A stretch of 6,264 nt of DNA. Origin: JBCBZH01 sp039815415 (GTDB taxonomy: Bacteria > Bacteroidota > Rhodothermia > Rhodothermales > Rubricoccaceae). Location of the stretch: the NCBI GenBank assembly GCA_039815415.1, contig JBCBZH010000260.1, forward strand, positions 1-6,264. Direction: 5' to 3'. The notes beneath the pieces are model-generated. The model had not been told where the DNA came from. It did not search any database and saw nothing but the letters and a program-made list of their open reading frames with translations. The position numbers were made by a program, and so were the translations under genes. Shown here in pieces: positions 1-6,264 of the stretch (positions are counted from its first letter, which is position 1; each line of letters begins with the position of its first letter).

Positions 1-147
1 AATGCGTGCGCCGCTTTCTATGGTGACGCCGGGGCCAAACACGACATTCGGTTCAATTATACTGTCCCGCCCGATCACCGTGTCAAAGGCCAGACACCTT
101 GCGAAGGTAGATCTGCCCAGGGTACAACGGCATGTCGTGTAGTTCAC
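1..147 (-). CDS. Partial left-handed beta-helix acyltransferase, GlmU C-terminal-domain-like (runs off left edge)
   Basis: Translating the minus strand from about position 93 to position 1 gives LAFDTVIGRDSIIEPNVVFG followed by PGVTIESGARI. This is a run of hexapeptide-repeat turns (VIGRDS, IIEPNV, VFGPGV, TIESGA). From memory it closely matches the first turns of the acetyltransferase domain of bacterial GlmU, especially alphaproteobacterial forms, where FDT-IGRD-IEPNVVFGPGV follows the N-terminal uridyltransferase domain. GlmU makes UDP-N-acetylglucosamine for peptidoglycan and lipopolysaccharide. Residues upstream of the match (positions 94-147) do not look like GlmU. The frame stays open past position 147. 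Possible starts are GTG at 147 or ATG at 222; neither is supported by a ribosome site. The usual 230-residue pyrophosphorylase domain cannot be present because the S9 peptidase occupies that DNA. It could be a stand-alone beta-helix acyltransferase, a truncated glmU remnant, or an assembly join near position 93. The family call is fairly sure; the gene status is not. Confidence 0.55.
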   Translation of the reverse strand, partial: MNYTTCRCTLGRSTFARCLAFDTVIGRDSIIEPNVVFGPGVTIESGARI

Positions 148-251
148 CCGGGTCGGTAGCGCGGTCGCAGGCGTTCCTCGAGCTGGCGAGTGAGAGATCT
201 CCCCACGTGAGCTTGGCTGCATCGTGGGTCGCCAGCGCGTCGGCGGGGTGC

Positions 252-2282
252 TCAACGGCTCGCGTCTCCCCGGTACTGATCAAACCATGCGAGGATGTAG
301 GCCACCTTGGCCGCCAGTTGACTGGGGCGAGACGCAATGCTGTGAGACGCGCCCGGGATCTCGACGAGCGCCGTGTCGATGCGGCGGAGCTTCAGCGCGT
401 GGTAGAGCTGCCGCGCTTCCGAGGGCGGCGTGCGGAGGTCGTTTGTGCCCACCATCACCATCGTTGGGGTCGTCACATTGCCGACGACGGACAGCGGCGA
501 TTCCTGATGGTAGATCTCTGGATTCTCCCAGGGCTGGCCGGGGTAGCGGTAGTTCGCGTACGCGTAGTAGTTGTCCGCGACGAGCGTCTTGGAGATCCAG
601 TTGACCACGGGCTTGATGACGGCCGCCGCGCGAAAGCGGTCGGTGTTGCCCACCATCCAGGCCGTCATGATGCCTCCGGCACTTCCGCCGGTCACGAACA
701 GCGAGTCAGGGTGGACATCTCCGGTCGCCAGCACGGCATCGACCCCAGCCATGACATCGTGGTAGTCGTCGCCTGGGTAGTCGTGGTGGAGCAGGTCCGC
801 GAAGGCCTCGCCGTAGCCGGTGCTCCCGCGCGGGTTGGGGTAGAACACGACATACCCATCTGCAGCGTAGAGCTGCACCTCAGCCGAGAACATCGGGCCG
901 TAGGCCGCAATGGGCCCTCCGTGGTTCTCCACGAGCAGCGGGTACTGGCGGCCCTCTTCGAATCCCGGTGGGCGGACCACCCAGCCCTGAATCTCCAACC
1001 CATCTTCGGCCTCCCAGGTGATCTCTTCAACCTCGCCGAGCTGGCGGTGGGACAACAGGTCATCGTTCAGCGCCGTGAGCACGCGGACCTGACCGTCATC
1101 GACCACTGCCACGTCTGCAGGCCTATATGAGGTGCCGTGGGTGTACGCGATCGTCCCGTCAGAGGCGACCGAGTAGGATCCGCTCGTGTACGGACGTCCT
1201 ATGGATGTGCCTCCCAACGCATCCGCAATCTCACGAACGGTGCCATCAAGTCCGACGTGCATCAGGCGCGTGTCGCCTCGGTGCAGATACGTGGCATATA
1301 CACCGCCGCCCTCGGCGTCCCAGACGATGTTGGAGAGGCTACGGTCGAGGTCGGCGGCGAGCTGACGAGAGGATCCTCCCTCGAGGTCGTGGATCGAGAG
1401 CGTCGAGTTCTGAAAGGTGCGGACGCGGTCGGTGTAGCCGAGGTACGCGACGTGGCGGCCATCGGGCGACACCCTCGGGCTGGTGTCGGGGCCGTTGCGG
1501 TCGGTGAGGGGAACCACAGTCGTGTCCTGCAGCCCGATGAGGTGCACTTCAGAATCGCGGGTTTCGTACTCCCAGTCCTCGGTACGGTTGGCGGAGAACA
1601 CCAGCCCGCTGCCGTCGGGGAGCCAGGATGGGGCTGAGCTGTGCTGGTAGTCGCCGTGGGTCACCTGCCGCGGCGTGCCGCCCTCGGCGGGGACCACGAA
1701 GAGGTGCCGGAATCCGGTCTCGAGGTGGCCCGCGCCGTCGGCCTCGTGCTTCACGCGTGTGATGATGCGCGGCGCATCGGCCCAGTCCGCGCCCTTCGGA
1801 GGTTTGGGCATCTCGACGTCGAACGACGGGGCCGCTTCTGGCACAAGCATCGAGAACGCGAGCTGGCGACCATCAGGGGACCACACCAGCCCGCTCGGGG
1901 AACGGTCGAGTTGGGTTAGGCGGGCTGTCTGGCCCGTGTCCATCCAGCGCACGTACAGCTCGGCGCCTTCGTCTGTGGAGGCGACGTATGCCACACGGGT
2001 CCCGTCGGGCGACCATCGGGGGGAGCCCTCGTTCTGCTCCGACATCGTCAGCTTCCGATGATGTTGCCCGTCGGTGTTAACCATCCACAGGGACCGACGG
2101 CGGCGGTCGGTCATGCGGTCCATGCTCGTGCGGACGTACACCACATGCTCCCCATCTGGGCTAATCTGCGGATCGGCGGCCCACTCCAGCTCGAACACAT
2201 CTGCGGTGGAGAAGGGAGTGGTTGGCTGCGCCCAACTCGCCGCAGAGAGCGACAGGGCAAAGATCAAGAAGGGGAATCGCAT
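252..2282 (-). CDS. Secreted S9-family (prolyl oligopeptidase-like) serine peptidase
   Basis: A 676-residue serine peptidase of the acylaminoacyl-/dipeptidyl-peptidase branch, expected to cleave short peptides outside the cytoplasm. Residues 1-18 form a signal peptide (MRFPF, hydrophobic core, cleavage after SWA before QP). Residues about 25-430 form a beta-propeller with PD40-type SPDG repeats at 40-44, 90-94, 134-138, 220-224 (LPDG) and 271-275; later blades are degenerate. The alpha/beta-hydrolase domain covers about 440-676: an oxyanion-region NHGGP motif at 453-457, NPRGSTGYG at 483-491, nucleophile Ser534 in GGSAGG, Asp615 in GTNDLRTP and His647 in GASHSI. The triad is complete and the length is normal for the family. 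The start at 2282 was chosen because the signal peptide begins exactly there; an upstream in-frame ATG at 2456 would add 58 residues of low-complexity sequence overlapping the glycosyltransferase. No Shine-Dalgarno is seen. Likely co-transcribed with the glycosyltransferase 46 bases upstream. The exact substrate cannot be read from sequence. Confidence 0.95.
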   Translation of the reverse strand: MRFPFLIFALSLSAASWAQPTTPFSTADVFELEWAADPQISPDGEHVVYVRTSMDRMTDRRRRSLWMVNTDGQHHRKLTMSEQNEGSPRWSPDGTRVAYVASTDEGAELYVRWMDTGQTARLTQLDRSPSGLVWSPDGRQLAFSMLVPEAAPSFDVEMPKPPKGADWADAPRIITRVKHEADGAGHLETGFRHLFVVPAEGGTPRQVTHGDYQHSSAPSWLPDGSGLVFSANRTEDWEYETRDSEVHLIGLQDTTVVPLTDRNGPDTSPRVSPDGRHVAYLGYTDRVRTFQNSTLSIHDLEGGSSRQLAADLDRSLSNIVWDAEGGGVYATYLHRGDTRLMHVGLDGTVREIADALGGTSIGRPYTSGSYSVASDGTIAYTHGTSYRPADVAVVDDGQVRVLTALNDDLLSHRQLGEVEEITWEAEDGLEIQGWVVRPPGFEEGRQYPLLVENHGGPIAAYGPMFSAEVQLYAADGYVVFYPNPRGSTGYGEAFADLLHHDYPGDDYHDVMAGVDAVLATGDVHPDSLFVTGGSAGGIMTAWMVGNTDRFRAAAVIKPVVNWISKTLVADNYYAYANYRYPGQPWENPEIYHQESPLSVVGNVTTPTMVMVGTNDLRTPPSEARQLYHALKLRRIDTALVEIPGASHSIASRPSQLAAKVAYILAWFDQYRGDASR

Positions 2283-2328
2283 GAGGGCACTCAGTGGAGG
2301 CAAACTGTCAGGTGGGAGGCTGCGTGTT

Positions 2329-3594
2329 CTAGAGGACCAGCCCGATGGCTTGGGCCAGATCCGTAGCTCGGGTCTCTCGGTAGGCATCAAACTCGATGGG
2401 TTCCCGGTCGGCGAGTGCCGGGGGGAGGCGGGCCACGAGCCTATGAAACGAGTCATTGTCCAGGCGTTCGATCAGGTCAGCCAACGCGTCCGCTTCAGCA
2501 GTGGCGGGAAGGGTGGATCGATACAAGGTGGCGATGCGTTGAAGCATCGGCAGATATGGCTCAAGTGAGGTTGTCGTAGACTCGGCCTCACTGTCAATCC
2601 AGGCGACAGCGACCTTCTGTAGCGCGCCCGGCTGAAGGAGCTGGATTCGCAAGAGGAACTCGATGTCGAATGAGAAGCCGTTGTCTTGGATGTCCCCAAT
2701 CCAAGTAGCCAGGTGCTGGGCATCGAACGCTTTGAAGCCACACTGCGTGTCGATGATTCCCTCGAGCTGAGGGATCAGGCCCTTCCACAGATAGACAAAC
2801 AGCTTGCCGCGTAGGTTGCGGGTTCCCCCTTTGACGGTGACCGAGGACGCTTCGCGCCGGGACCCGAGAGCAGCACGCGTACCCGGTTGCGCCAGGGCGC
2901 TCGCCAGCAGCCCGATCTGGCCGAGGTGCGTCGAGAGGTCGGCATCGGTAAACAGCGCGATATGCTGCTTGCTCTCGCGAGAGCGCCGCGCCGCATCCCA
3001 GAGGCCAAATCGGATCGACCCCCCTTTTTGGCTCTGGGTGGTGGATTCCAGGGTCTGCACAATGGGCAGGCGGTCTCGAATGGCGTCCTCCAGGAACAGG
3101 ACTCGAGTCTCCTCGGAGTCGAGCGCGAACTCGTTGAGAATGGCTTGGGCCTTGGCTCCGCTCTGATCCGGGCACCCGTCATCCACGATGGTGAGATCCC
3201 ACGAATGATGCGGAGCGGCGCTGAACAGCCAGCGAAGCTGACGCAGCTTCCAGCGCACCAGGTCCTCGCCTGCGGGATGCTCCTCCGCCGTCAGCATGCG
3301 TCGATGCTCCTGGTAGACGGCAAACACGACGGACACGTGAACGGGTGTCTCGAGCTGACGGAAGGCCTGGCGGCTGGTCGCCAGCTTGAGAGCCACGCGC
3401 GCGGCAACAGGGATGTCATCGTCGGGTGCGACGCGGAGGTCCACGTCCTGAAGCGCGTCCGCGTCCAACGAGAGTGCTTCGAACGCCTCTGCGATGGACC
3501 GGACCGCATCCTGATGATCCGGGTTGGCAAGGTCCAGCACCTCCGTCGCGTCGCCAGGGATGCAAGCAAGGACGCGAGAGTAGGGGTCGGGCAT
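2329..3594 (-). CDS. Family 2 glycosyltransferase, polyprenyl-phosphate-glycosyltransferase-like core, no membrane segments
   Basis: A 421-residue GT-A-fold glycosyltransferase that probably transfers a sugar from a nucleotide-sugar donor. Residues 1-85 are an uncharacterised N-terminal region. The core starts at about 86 with VSVVFAVYQE, where the usual YNE is YQE (94-96). About 40 residues follow before VDDGCPD (137-143), more than the short helix usual there. KGGSIRFGLWDA is at 190-201, the metal- and donor-binding TDADLS at 216-221 (the DXD motif), GSRR at 244-247, DTQCGFK at 282-288 and FSFDIEFLLR at 307-316. The last three blocks are typical of dolichol/undecaprenyl-phosphate glucosyl- and mannosyltransferases such as ALG5 and DPM1. 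The C-terminal 85 residues are not recognised. No hydrophobic anchor is visible, so the protein is probably cytosolic or peripherally bound. The start at 3594 (MPDPYS) was chosen over an upstream ATG at 3684 because the 30 extra residues look non-coding. No Shine-Dalgarno is present. It is first in the leftward pair with the peptidase. Acceptor and sugar are unknown. Confidence 0.88.
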   Translation of the reverse strand: MPDPYSRVLACIPGDATEVLDLANPDHQDAVRSIAEAFEALSLDADALQDVDLRVAPDDDIPVAARVALKLATSRQAFRQLETPVHVSVVFAVYQEHRRMLTAEEHPAGEDLVRWKLRQLRWLFSAAPHHSWDLTIVDDGCPDQSGAKAQAILNEFALDSEETRVLFLEDAIRDRLPIVQTLESTTQSQKGGSIRFGLWDAARRSRESKQHIALFTDADLSTHLGQIGLLASALAQPGTRAALGSRREASSVTVKGGTRNLRGKLFVYLWKGLIPQLEGIIDTQCGFKAFDAQHLATWIGDIQDNGFSFDIEFLLRIQLLQPGALQKVAVAWIDSEAESTTTSLEPYLPMLQRIATLYRSTLPATAEADALADLIERLDNDSFHRLVARLPPALADREPIEFDAYRETRATDLAQAIGLVL

Positions 3595-3660
3595 ACGATG
3601 GGGAGAGGTCGTGTGGCCAGAGGCTCGGGGTGACGCATCGACGTGGACGCGCTCTACGGT

Positions 3661-3698
3661 ACCACACCAGCACGTTCGGCGCAAAAGAGCTGGTGGTT
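3661..3698. repeat. Imperfect inverted repeat in the divergent intergenic region
   Basis: CACCAGC at 3665-3671 is complementary to GCTGGTG at 3689-3695. Allowing a two-base bulge, the arms extend to ACCA-CA-CCAGC against GCTGGTGGT, giving about nine pairs around a loop of 17 or more bases. It lies between the divergent starts at 3594 and 3795, where an operator shared by both transcription units could sit. There is no T-run. The symmetry is modest and could be chance in GC-rich DNA. Confidence 0.2.
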
Positions 3699-3763
3699 GT
3701 AGCCCCGTCCGCCGGGCTCGTTCGTTCTCTACGTCGGCTCTCTCCTGGATCCCTCGTCCGGCC

Positions 3764-3769
3764 TATACT
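3764..3769 (+). promoter_or_regulatory. Candidate -10 element for the transporter gene
   Basis: TATACT lies 25 bases before the ATG at 3795 and is the only AT-rich hexamer in this GC-rich leader. It matches five of six bases of the TATAAT -10 consensus. If used, transcription would start near 3776 and leave a leader of about 19 bases. No convincing TTGACA-like -35 hexamer sits 16-18 bases upstream; the best-placed hexamer, at about 3741-3746, is TCTCCT. The call rests on the -10 alone. A promoter for the leftward glycosyltransferase-peptidase pair could not be identified. Confidence 0.4.
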
Positions 3770-3794
3770 CGTCGCGTCGCTTCTGCTTCTCTAC

Positions 3795-6056
3795 ATGCAC
3801 TCCGATTCCCCTGGGGATTCGCTCTCACCTGCCTCTGTCGATGGGCTCACCAACGAGGAGCCTTCGCGGAAGCTCTTTGGAACGTTCGGCGGGGTGTTCA
3901 CGCCCACACTGCTGACCATCCTGGGCGTCATCATGTACCTCCGCATGGGATGGGTGATGGGCAACGCGGGGTTGCTCGGGGGCTTCGGCATCATCCTGCT
4001 GGCCTTTGGGATCACGGCCTGCACCGGGCTGGCGATGTCGTCTATCACCACGAACATCCGCATTGGGGCAGGTGGCGCATACGCCATTATCTCGCAGTCA
4101 TTGGGCCTGGAGGTGGGAGGGAGCCTCGGCATTCCGAGGTACTTGTCTCAGGCTCTCGCGATCACGCTCTACATCTTCGGCTTTCGGGAGGGCTGGCGCT
4201 GGGTGTTTCCAGAACATCCTGCGTTCCTGGTGGACATCGTCGTGTTCCTTTTGCTGTGGGGGATCGCGTACAAAAGCGCCGATCTGGCGATTAAGACGCA
4301 GTACGTGATCATGGCGGTGATCGTCGCCTCGCTGGTCTCCATTGCGATGGCTGCGTTCAACGGCTCGATGCAGTACGAGCTGGCGAACGTGGGACTCTGG
4401 GGGCCATTCGTCGGCGCACCCGAGGACGGCTTCTCGGGGACTAATTACTGGATCGTGTTCGCCGTCTTCTTCCCGGCGGCGACGGGGATTATGGCCGGCG
4501 CCAATATGTCCGGCGATCTCAAGAATCCCCGACGGAGCATCCCCATCGGGACGATGGCCGCCATCGGGGTGAGTCTGGTGATCTACCTGCTGCTGGCGGC
4601 CTGGCTCGCACGGAGCGCGACGCCTGATGAGCTGGTCTCGAACTACTACGTGATGATTGAGAAGGCGTACTGGGGTCCCGCCGTCCTGGCCGGGCTCTTT
4701 GGTGCTACGTTCTCGTCGGCACTGGCGTCCATGGTGGGTTCGGCGCGCATCCTGCAGGCGATGGGGCAGCATGGGATCGTCCCGAGAGGCACGTGGCTCG
4801 GCGAGCTGACGACCAAGGGCGAACCCCGTAACGCGATGCTCGTCACGGGCGTCATCGTGTTCCTGACCCTTCTGATTCGTGATCTCAACGCAGTGGCGCC
4901 GCTCATCACGACGTTCTTCCTTATCACGTACGCCATGCTCAACGTGGTGGTGCTGGTGGAGCAGGGCATGGGGTTGGTCAGCTTCCGGCCCCTGCTGCGA
5001 GTTCACTGGATCGTCCCGGCGTTCGGGCTGGTGGGGTCGTTGCTTGCGATGGTGATCATCAACCCCGTGGTGAGCCTCGTCTCGGTGGCGGTCGTGCTGG
5101 CGTTCTATGGCGTCCTTACGCGTCGCCAGCTCGATGCGCCGTTCGAGGACGTGCGGAGTGGCCTGTTCGTCGCGCTGGCGGAGTGGGCGGCGAAGCGGGT
5201 CGTGGAGATGCCAGACATGCAGGAGCGAGCGTGGAAGCCCAACCTGCTCGTGCCTGTGGAGGACCCGCACGAGCTGCGGGGGAGCTTCCTGCTGATCCAG
5301 AACATCGCGTCGCCGAAGGGGTCGGTGAAGCTGCTGGGCCTGCGGGATGGCACGGACAAGAGGCTAGCCGCCCGGCTTCAGCCCTTGACCGAAGCGTTCC
5401 GGGAATGTGGCGTGTTCGCGACGTCCACGGTCGTGGCCAACGGAGGTCATGCCGAGGGGGCGGGCAACTTCGCCGACCGCGTGATCACCGGAACGCAGGT
5501 ACTGCGAGGCGCCTTCTTCCGGCCCAACATTGTGTTCCTGACCCTGCCCAGTACGCCAGCTCGTGAGGCCGCCTACGGCCAGGTGATCACCGAAGCCACG
5601 GATCAGAACCTCGGCGTGCTGCTCTACGCGCCTCACCCGGTGGCCGGTCTCGGGCAGCGACGCTCGATCAATGTGTGGATTCGCGACCGCAGCCCGGACT
5701 GGCAGATCTCCTGGGACATCGGCAACCTCGATCTGTCCATCCTGACGGCCTACAAGCTCAGGCGGAACTGGGACGCCACCTTCCGGCTCATCACGGTGAT
5801 CGAGGACGAGCGGGAGGTCGAGCGTGCCCGGGACTTCATGGTGCGCCTGACCGATCTCGCCCGCATCCCGGAAACGGAGGTCGTCGTCGCCTCCGGGGGC
5901 TTCAACGACTTTCTGCCCAAGGCGCCCCAGGCCGACCTCAACATCTTCGGCCTCGTGCCCAACCCCAACTTCGGCTTCGTCCGGCGGATGGTCACCTGCA
6001 CCAACTCGACGTGTCTGTTCGTCCGCGACTCCGGGCACGAGAGCGCACTCGCCTGA
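3795..6056 (+). CDS. Cation-chloride cotransporter-like protein (SLC12-like, APC superfamily)
   Basis: A 753-residue inner-membrane secondary transporter expected to couple Na+ and/or K+ to Cl- movement. After a polar N-terminus (1-27), about 12 membrane helices span 30-441. TM1 carries LLTILGVIMYLRMGW (39-53), matching the LNIWGVMLFIRL motif of animal NKCC proteins. The GGAYAIISQSLGLEVGG block is at 93-109. TM6 carries FFPAATGIMAGANMSGDL (225-242), nearly identical to the NKCC signature. TM8 carries ATFSSALAS (304-312), keeping the two Ser residues (307, 308) that in NKCC1 bind Na+. Two TM1 positions differ: NKCC Asn and Trp are Thr41 and Leu43. Residues 443-753 form a cytosolic domain; KPNLLVPVEDP (481-491) opens a UspA-like fold as in the C-terminal domains of the family. 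It is shorter than animal homologues (about 1,000 residues). The start at 3795 was chosen because it is the nearest ATG before conserved sequence; an upstream in-frame ATG at 3426 would add 123 residues antisense to the glycosyltransferase. No Shine-Dalgarno precedes it. The family is certain; ion selectivity is inferred. Confidence 0.93.
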   Translation: MHSDSPGDSLSPASVDGLTNEEPSRKLFGTFGGVFTPTLLTILGVIMYLRMGWVMGNAGLLGGFGIILLAFGITACTGLAMSSITTNIRIGAGGAYAIISQSLGLEVGGSLGIPRYLSQALAITLYIFGFREGWRWVFPEHPAFLVDIVVFLLLWGIAYKSADLAIKTQYVIMAVIVASLVSIAMAAFNGSMQYELANVGLWGPFVGAPEDGFSGTNYWIVFAVFFPAATGIMAGANMSGDLKNPRRSIPIGTMAAIGVSLVIYLLLAAWLARSATPDELVSNYYVMIEKAYWGPAVLAGLFGATFSSALASMVGSARILQAMGQHGIVPRGTWLGELTTKGEPRNAMLVTGVIVFLTLLIRDLNAVAPLITTFFLITYAMLNVVVLVEQGMGLVSFRPLLRVHWIVPAFGLVGSLLAMVIINPVVSLVSVAVVLAFYGVLTRRQLDAPFEDVRSGLFVALAEWAAKRVVEMPDMQERAWKPNLLVPVEDPHELRGSFLLIQNIASPKGSVKLLGLRDGTDKRLAARLQPLTEAFRECGVFATSTVVANGGHAEGAGNFADRVITGTQVLRGAFFRPNIVFLTLPSTPAREAAYGQVITEATDQNLGVLLYAPHPVAGLGQRRSINVWIRDRSPDWQISWDIGNLDLSILTAYKLRRNWDATFRLITVIEDEREVERARDFMVRLTDLARIPETEVVVASGGFNDFLPKAPQADLNIFGLVPNPNFGFVRRMVTCTNSTCLFVRDSGHESALA

Positions 6057-6058
6057 GT

Positions 6059-6093
6059 CTCGCCAGCTGGACGTCGCGCATCGAGCTGGCGGG
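6059..6093. terminator. GC-rich hairpin between convergent genes, possible bidirectional terminator
   Basis: CGCCAGCT (6061-6068) pairs perfectly with AGCTGGCG (6084-6091) around a 15-base loop. One more C-G pair and a T-G wobble extend the stem outward, giving ten pairs. It starts three bases after the transporter stop codon and ends 11 bases before the stop codon of the leftward gene, the expected place for a shared terminator. No T-run follows on either strand, so it is not a classical intrinsic terminator. The same 8-mer occurs several times in coding sequence, so the arms are common words here, but the paired arrangement occurs only at this point. Confidence 0.4.
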
Positions 6094-6104
6094 CAGGCAC
6101 AGCG

Positions 6105-6264
6105 TCACGACACGCTGTACAGCTCGGGGTCGAACATCTGGATCCGGCGAACGATCTCGTCCCTGCGGTCGGTGAGGGCGAGCACCTCGCCGTACATCTT
6201 CCCGTTGGCAACGCGAGCGAGCAGGGGCCACACCGGGCGCACCGCCGTCCAGTGTTCCTCGCCG
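6105..6264 (-). CDS. C-terminal end of an unrecognised protein (runs off right edge)
   Basis: The minus strand from the right edge is open for 52 complete codons to a TGA at 6105-6107. It has no internal stop and ends in MFDPELYSVS. The translation includes EEHWTAVRPVWPLLARVANG and KMYGEVLALTDRRDE, followed by IVRRIQMFDPE. The mix of Trp, Tyr, acidic and aliphatic residues looks like real protein, unlike the Arg/Ser/Pro-rich translations of the other frames here. The gene's start lies outside the window. GEVLAL-DRRDEIVRRI loosely recalls the segment of gamma-glutamylcyclotransferase-like (AIG2) proteins that runs into a D-x-x-E motif, but this is too weak to name. It converges on the transporter gene, with 48 bases between the two stop codons. 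Confidence 0.6.
   Translation of the reverse strand, partial: GEEHWTAVRPVWPLLARVANGKMYGEVLALTDRRDEIVRRIQMFDPELYSVS

Noticed and set aside
94..251. The stretch between the peptidase stop and the start of GlmU-like homology, checked for a tRNA, terminator or small gene
   Set aside because: No cloverleaf, no hairpin with a T-run and no start with a ribosome site were seen. The only symmetry is an 8-base GAGATCTC palindrome.
132..1130. A 332-codon open frame on the plus strand antisense to the peptidase
   Set aside because: It is rich in Arg, Val, His and Ala in the pattern produced by reading GC-rich coding DNA backwards. The opposite strand encodes a peptidase with a full catalytic triad.
2971..2984. 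A perfect 14-base palindrome GCTCTCGCGAGAGC
   Set aside because: It lies inside the glycosyltransferase coding sequence and encodes RSRES. About one such palindrome is expected by chance in a GC-rich window of this size.
3656..3684. A possible leftward promoter, TTGCGC - 17 bases - TACCGT, for the glycosyltransferase
   Set aside because: Each hexamer matches only three of six consensus bases, no better than expected by chance.
3426..3794. A 123-residue N-terminal extension of the transporter frame
   Set aside because: It overlaps the glycosyltransferase N-terminus on the other strand and is Arg/Pro-rich without family similarity. Conserved sequence begins only after the ATG at 3795.
4098..5270. 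A 390-codon open frame on the minus strand inside the transporter gene
   Set aside because: The translation is dominated by His, Arg, Asp and Gln with no hydrophobic core or motif, while the plus strand encodes conserved membrane helices throughout.
181..6091. The octamer AGCTGGCG or its complement CGCCAGCT, found nine times (181, 1039, 1861, 3379, 4378, 5124, 5554, 6061, 6084)
   Set aside because: Most copies sit in coding sequence, in several reading frames and both orientations, without regular spacing. GC-rich codon use (for example GAG-CTG-GCG) is a sufficient explanation, so it is not called a repeat family.

Overview
The window is GC-rich (roughly 60% or more by eye) and bacterial, densely coding, with no RNA gene, CRISPR array, insertion sequence or integrase visible. 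A secreted S9 peptidase with an 18-residue signal peptide suggests a Gram-negative-type cell. None of the three complete genes has a purine-rich Shine-Dalgarno sequence before its best start. That would suit Bacteroidota/Rhodothermota-like lineages, but taxonomy cannot be settled from this window alone.

Layout, left to right: (1) At the left edge, minus strand, a partial reading frame runs off the window and encodes the opening turns of a left-handed beta-helix very like the acetyltransferase domain of GlmU. The uridyltransferase domain that normally precedes it is absent, because a peptidase gene lies immediately upstream. (2) 252-2282, minus: a complete secreted prolyl-oligopeptidase-family (S9) peptidase with a beta-propeller and an intact Ser-Asp-His triad. 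(3) 2329-3594, minus: a family 2 glycosyltransferase with a core like that of polyprenyl-phosphate glycosyltransferases but no membrane segments. It lies 46 bases upstream of the peptidase and is probably co-transcribed with it. (4) 3595-3794: a 200-base divergent intergenic region with one plausible -10 element for the rightward gene and a weak inverted repeat. (5) 3795-6056, plus: a complete 753-residue cation-chloride-cotransporter-like protein (SLC12-like, APC superfamily) with 12 predicted membrane helices and a 310-residue cytosolic C-terminal domain. (6) 6057-6104: a convergent gap holding a GC-rich hairpin. (7) 6105-6264, minus: the last 52 codons and stop of an unrecognised gene entering from the right.

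The three central genes do not form an obvious pathway. The glycosyltransferase and peptidase look like a two-gene operon facing away from the ion transporter. The observations most worth a second look are the headless GlmU-like fragment at the left edge, the NKCC-like ion-site motifs in a compact bacterial transporter, and the soluble extended glycosyltransferase. I found no convincing evidence of a wholly new multi-gene system.
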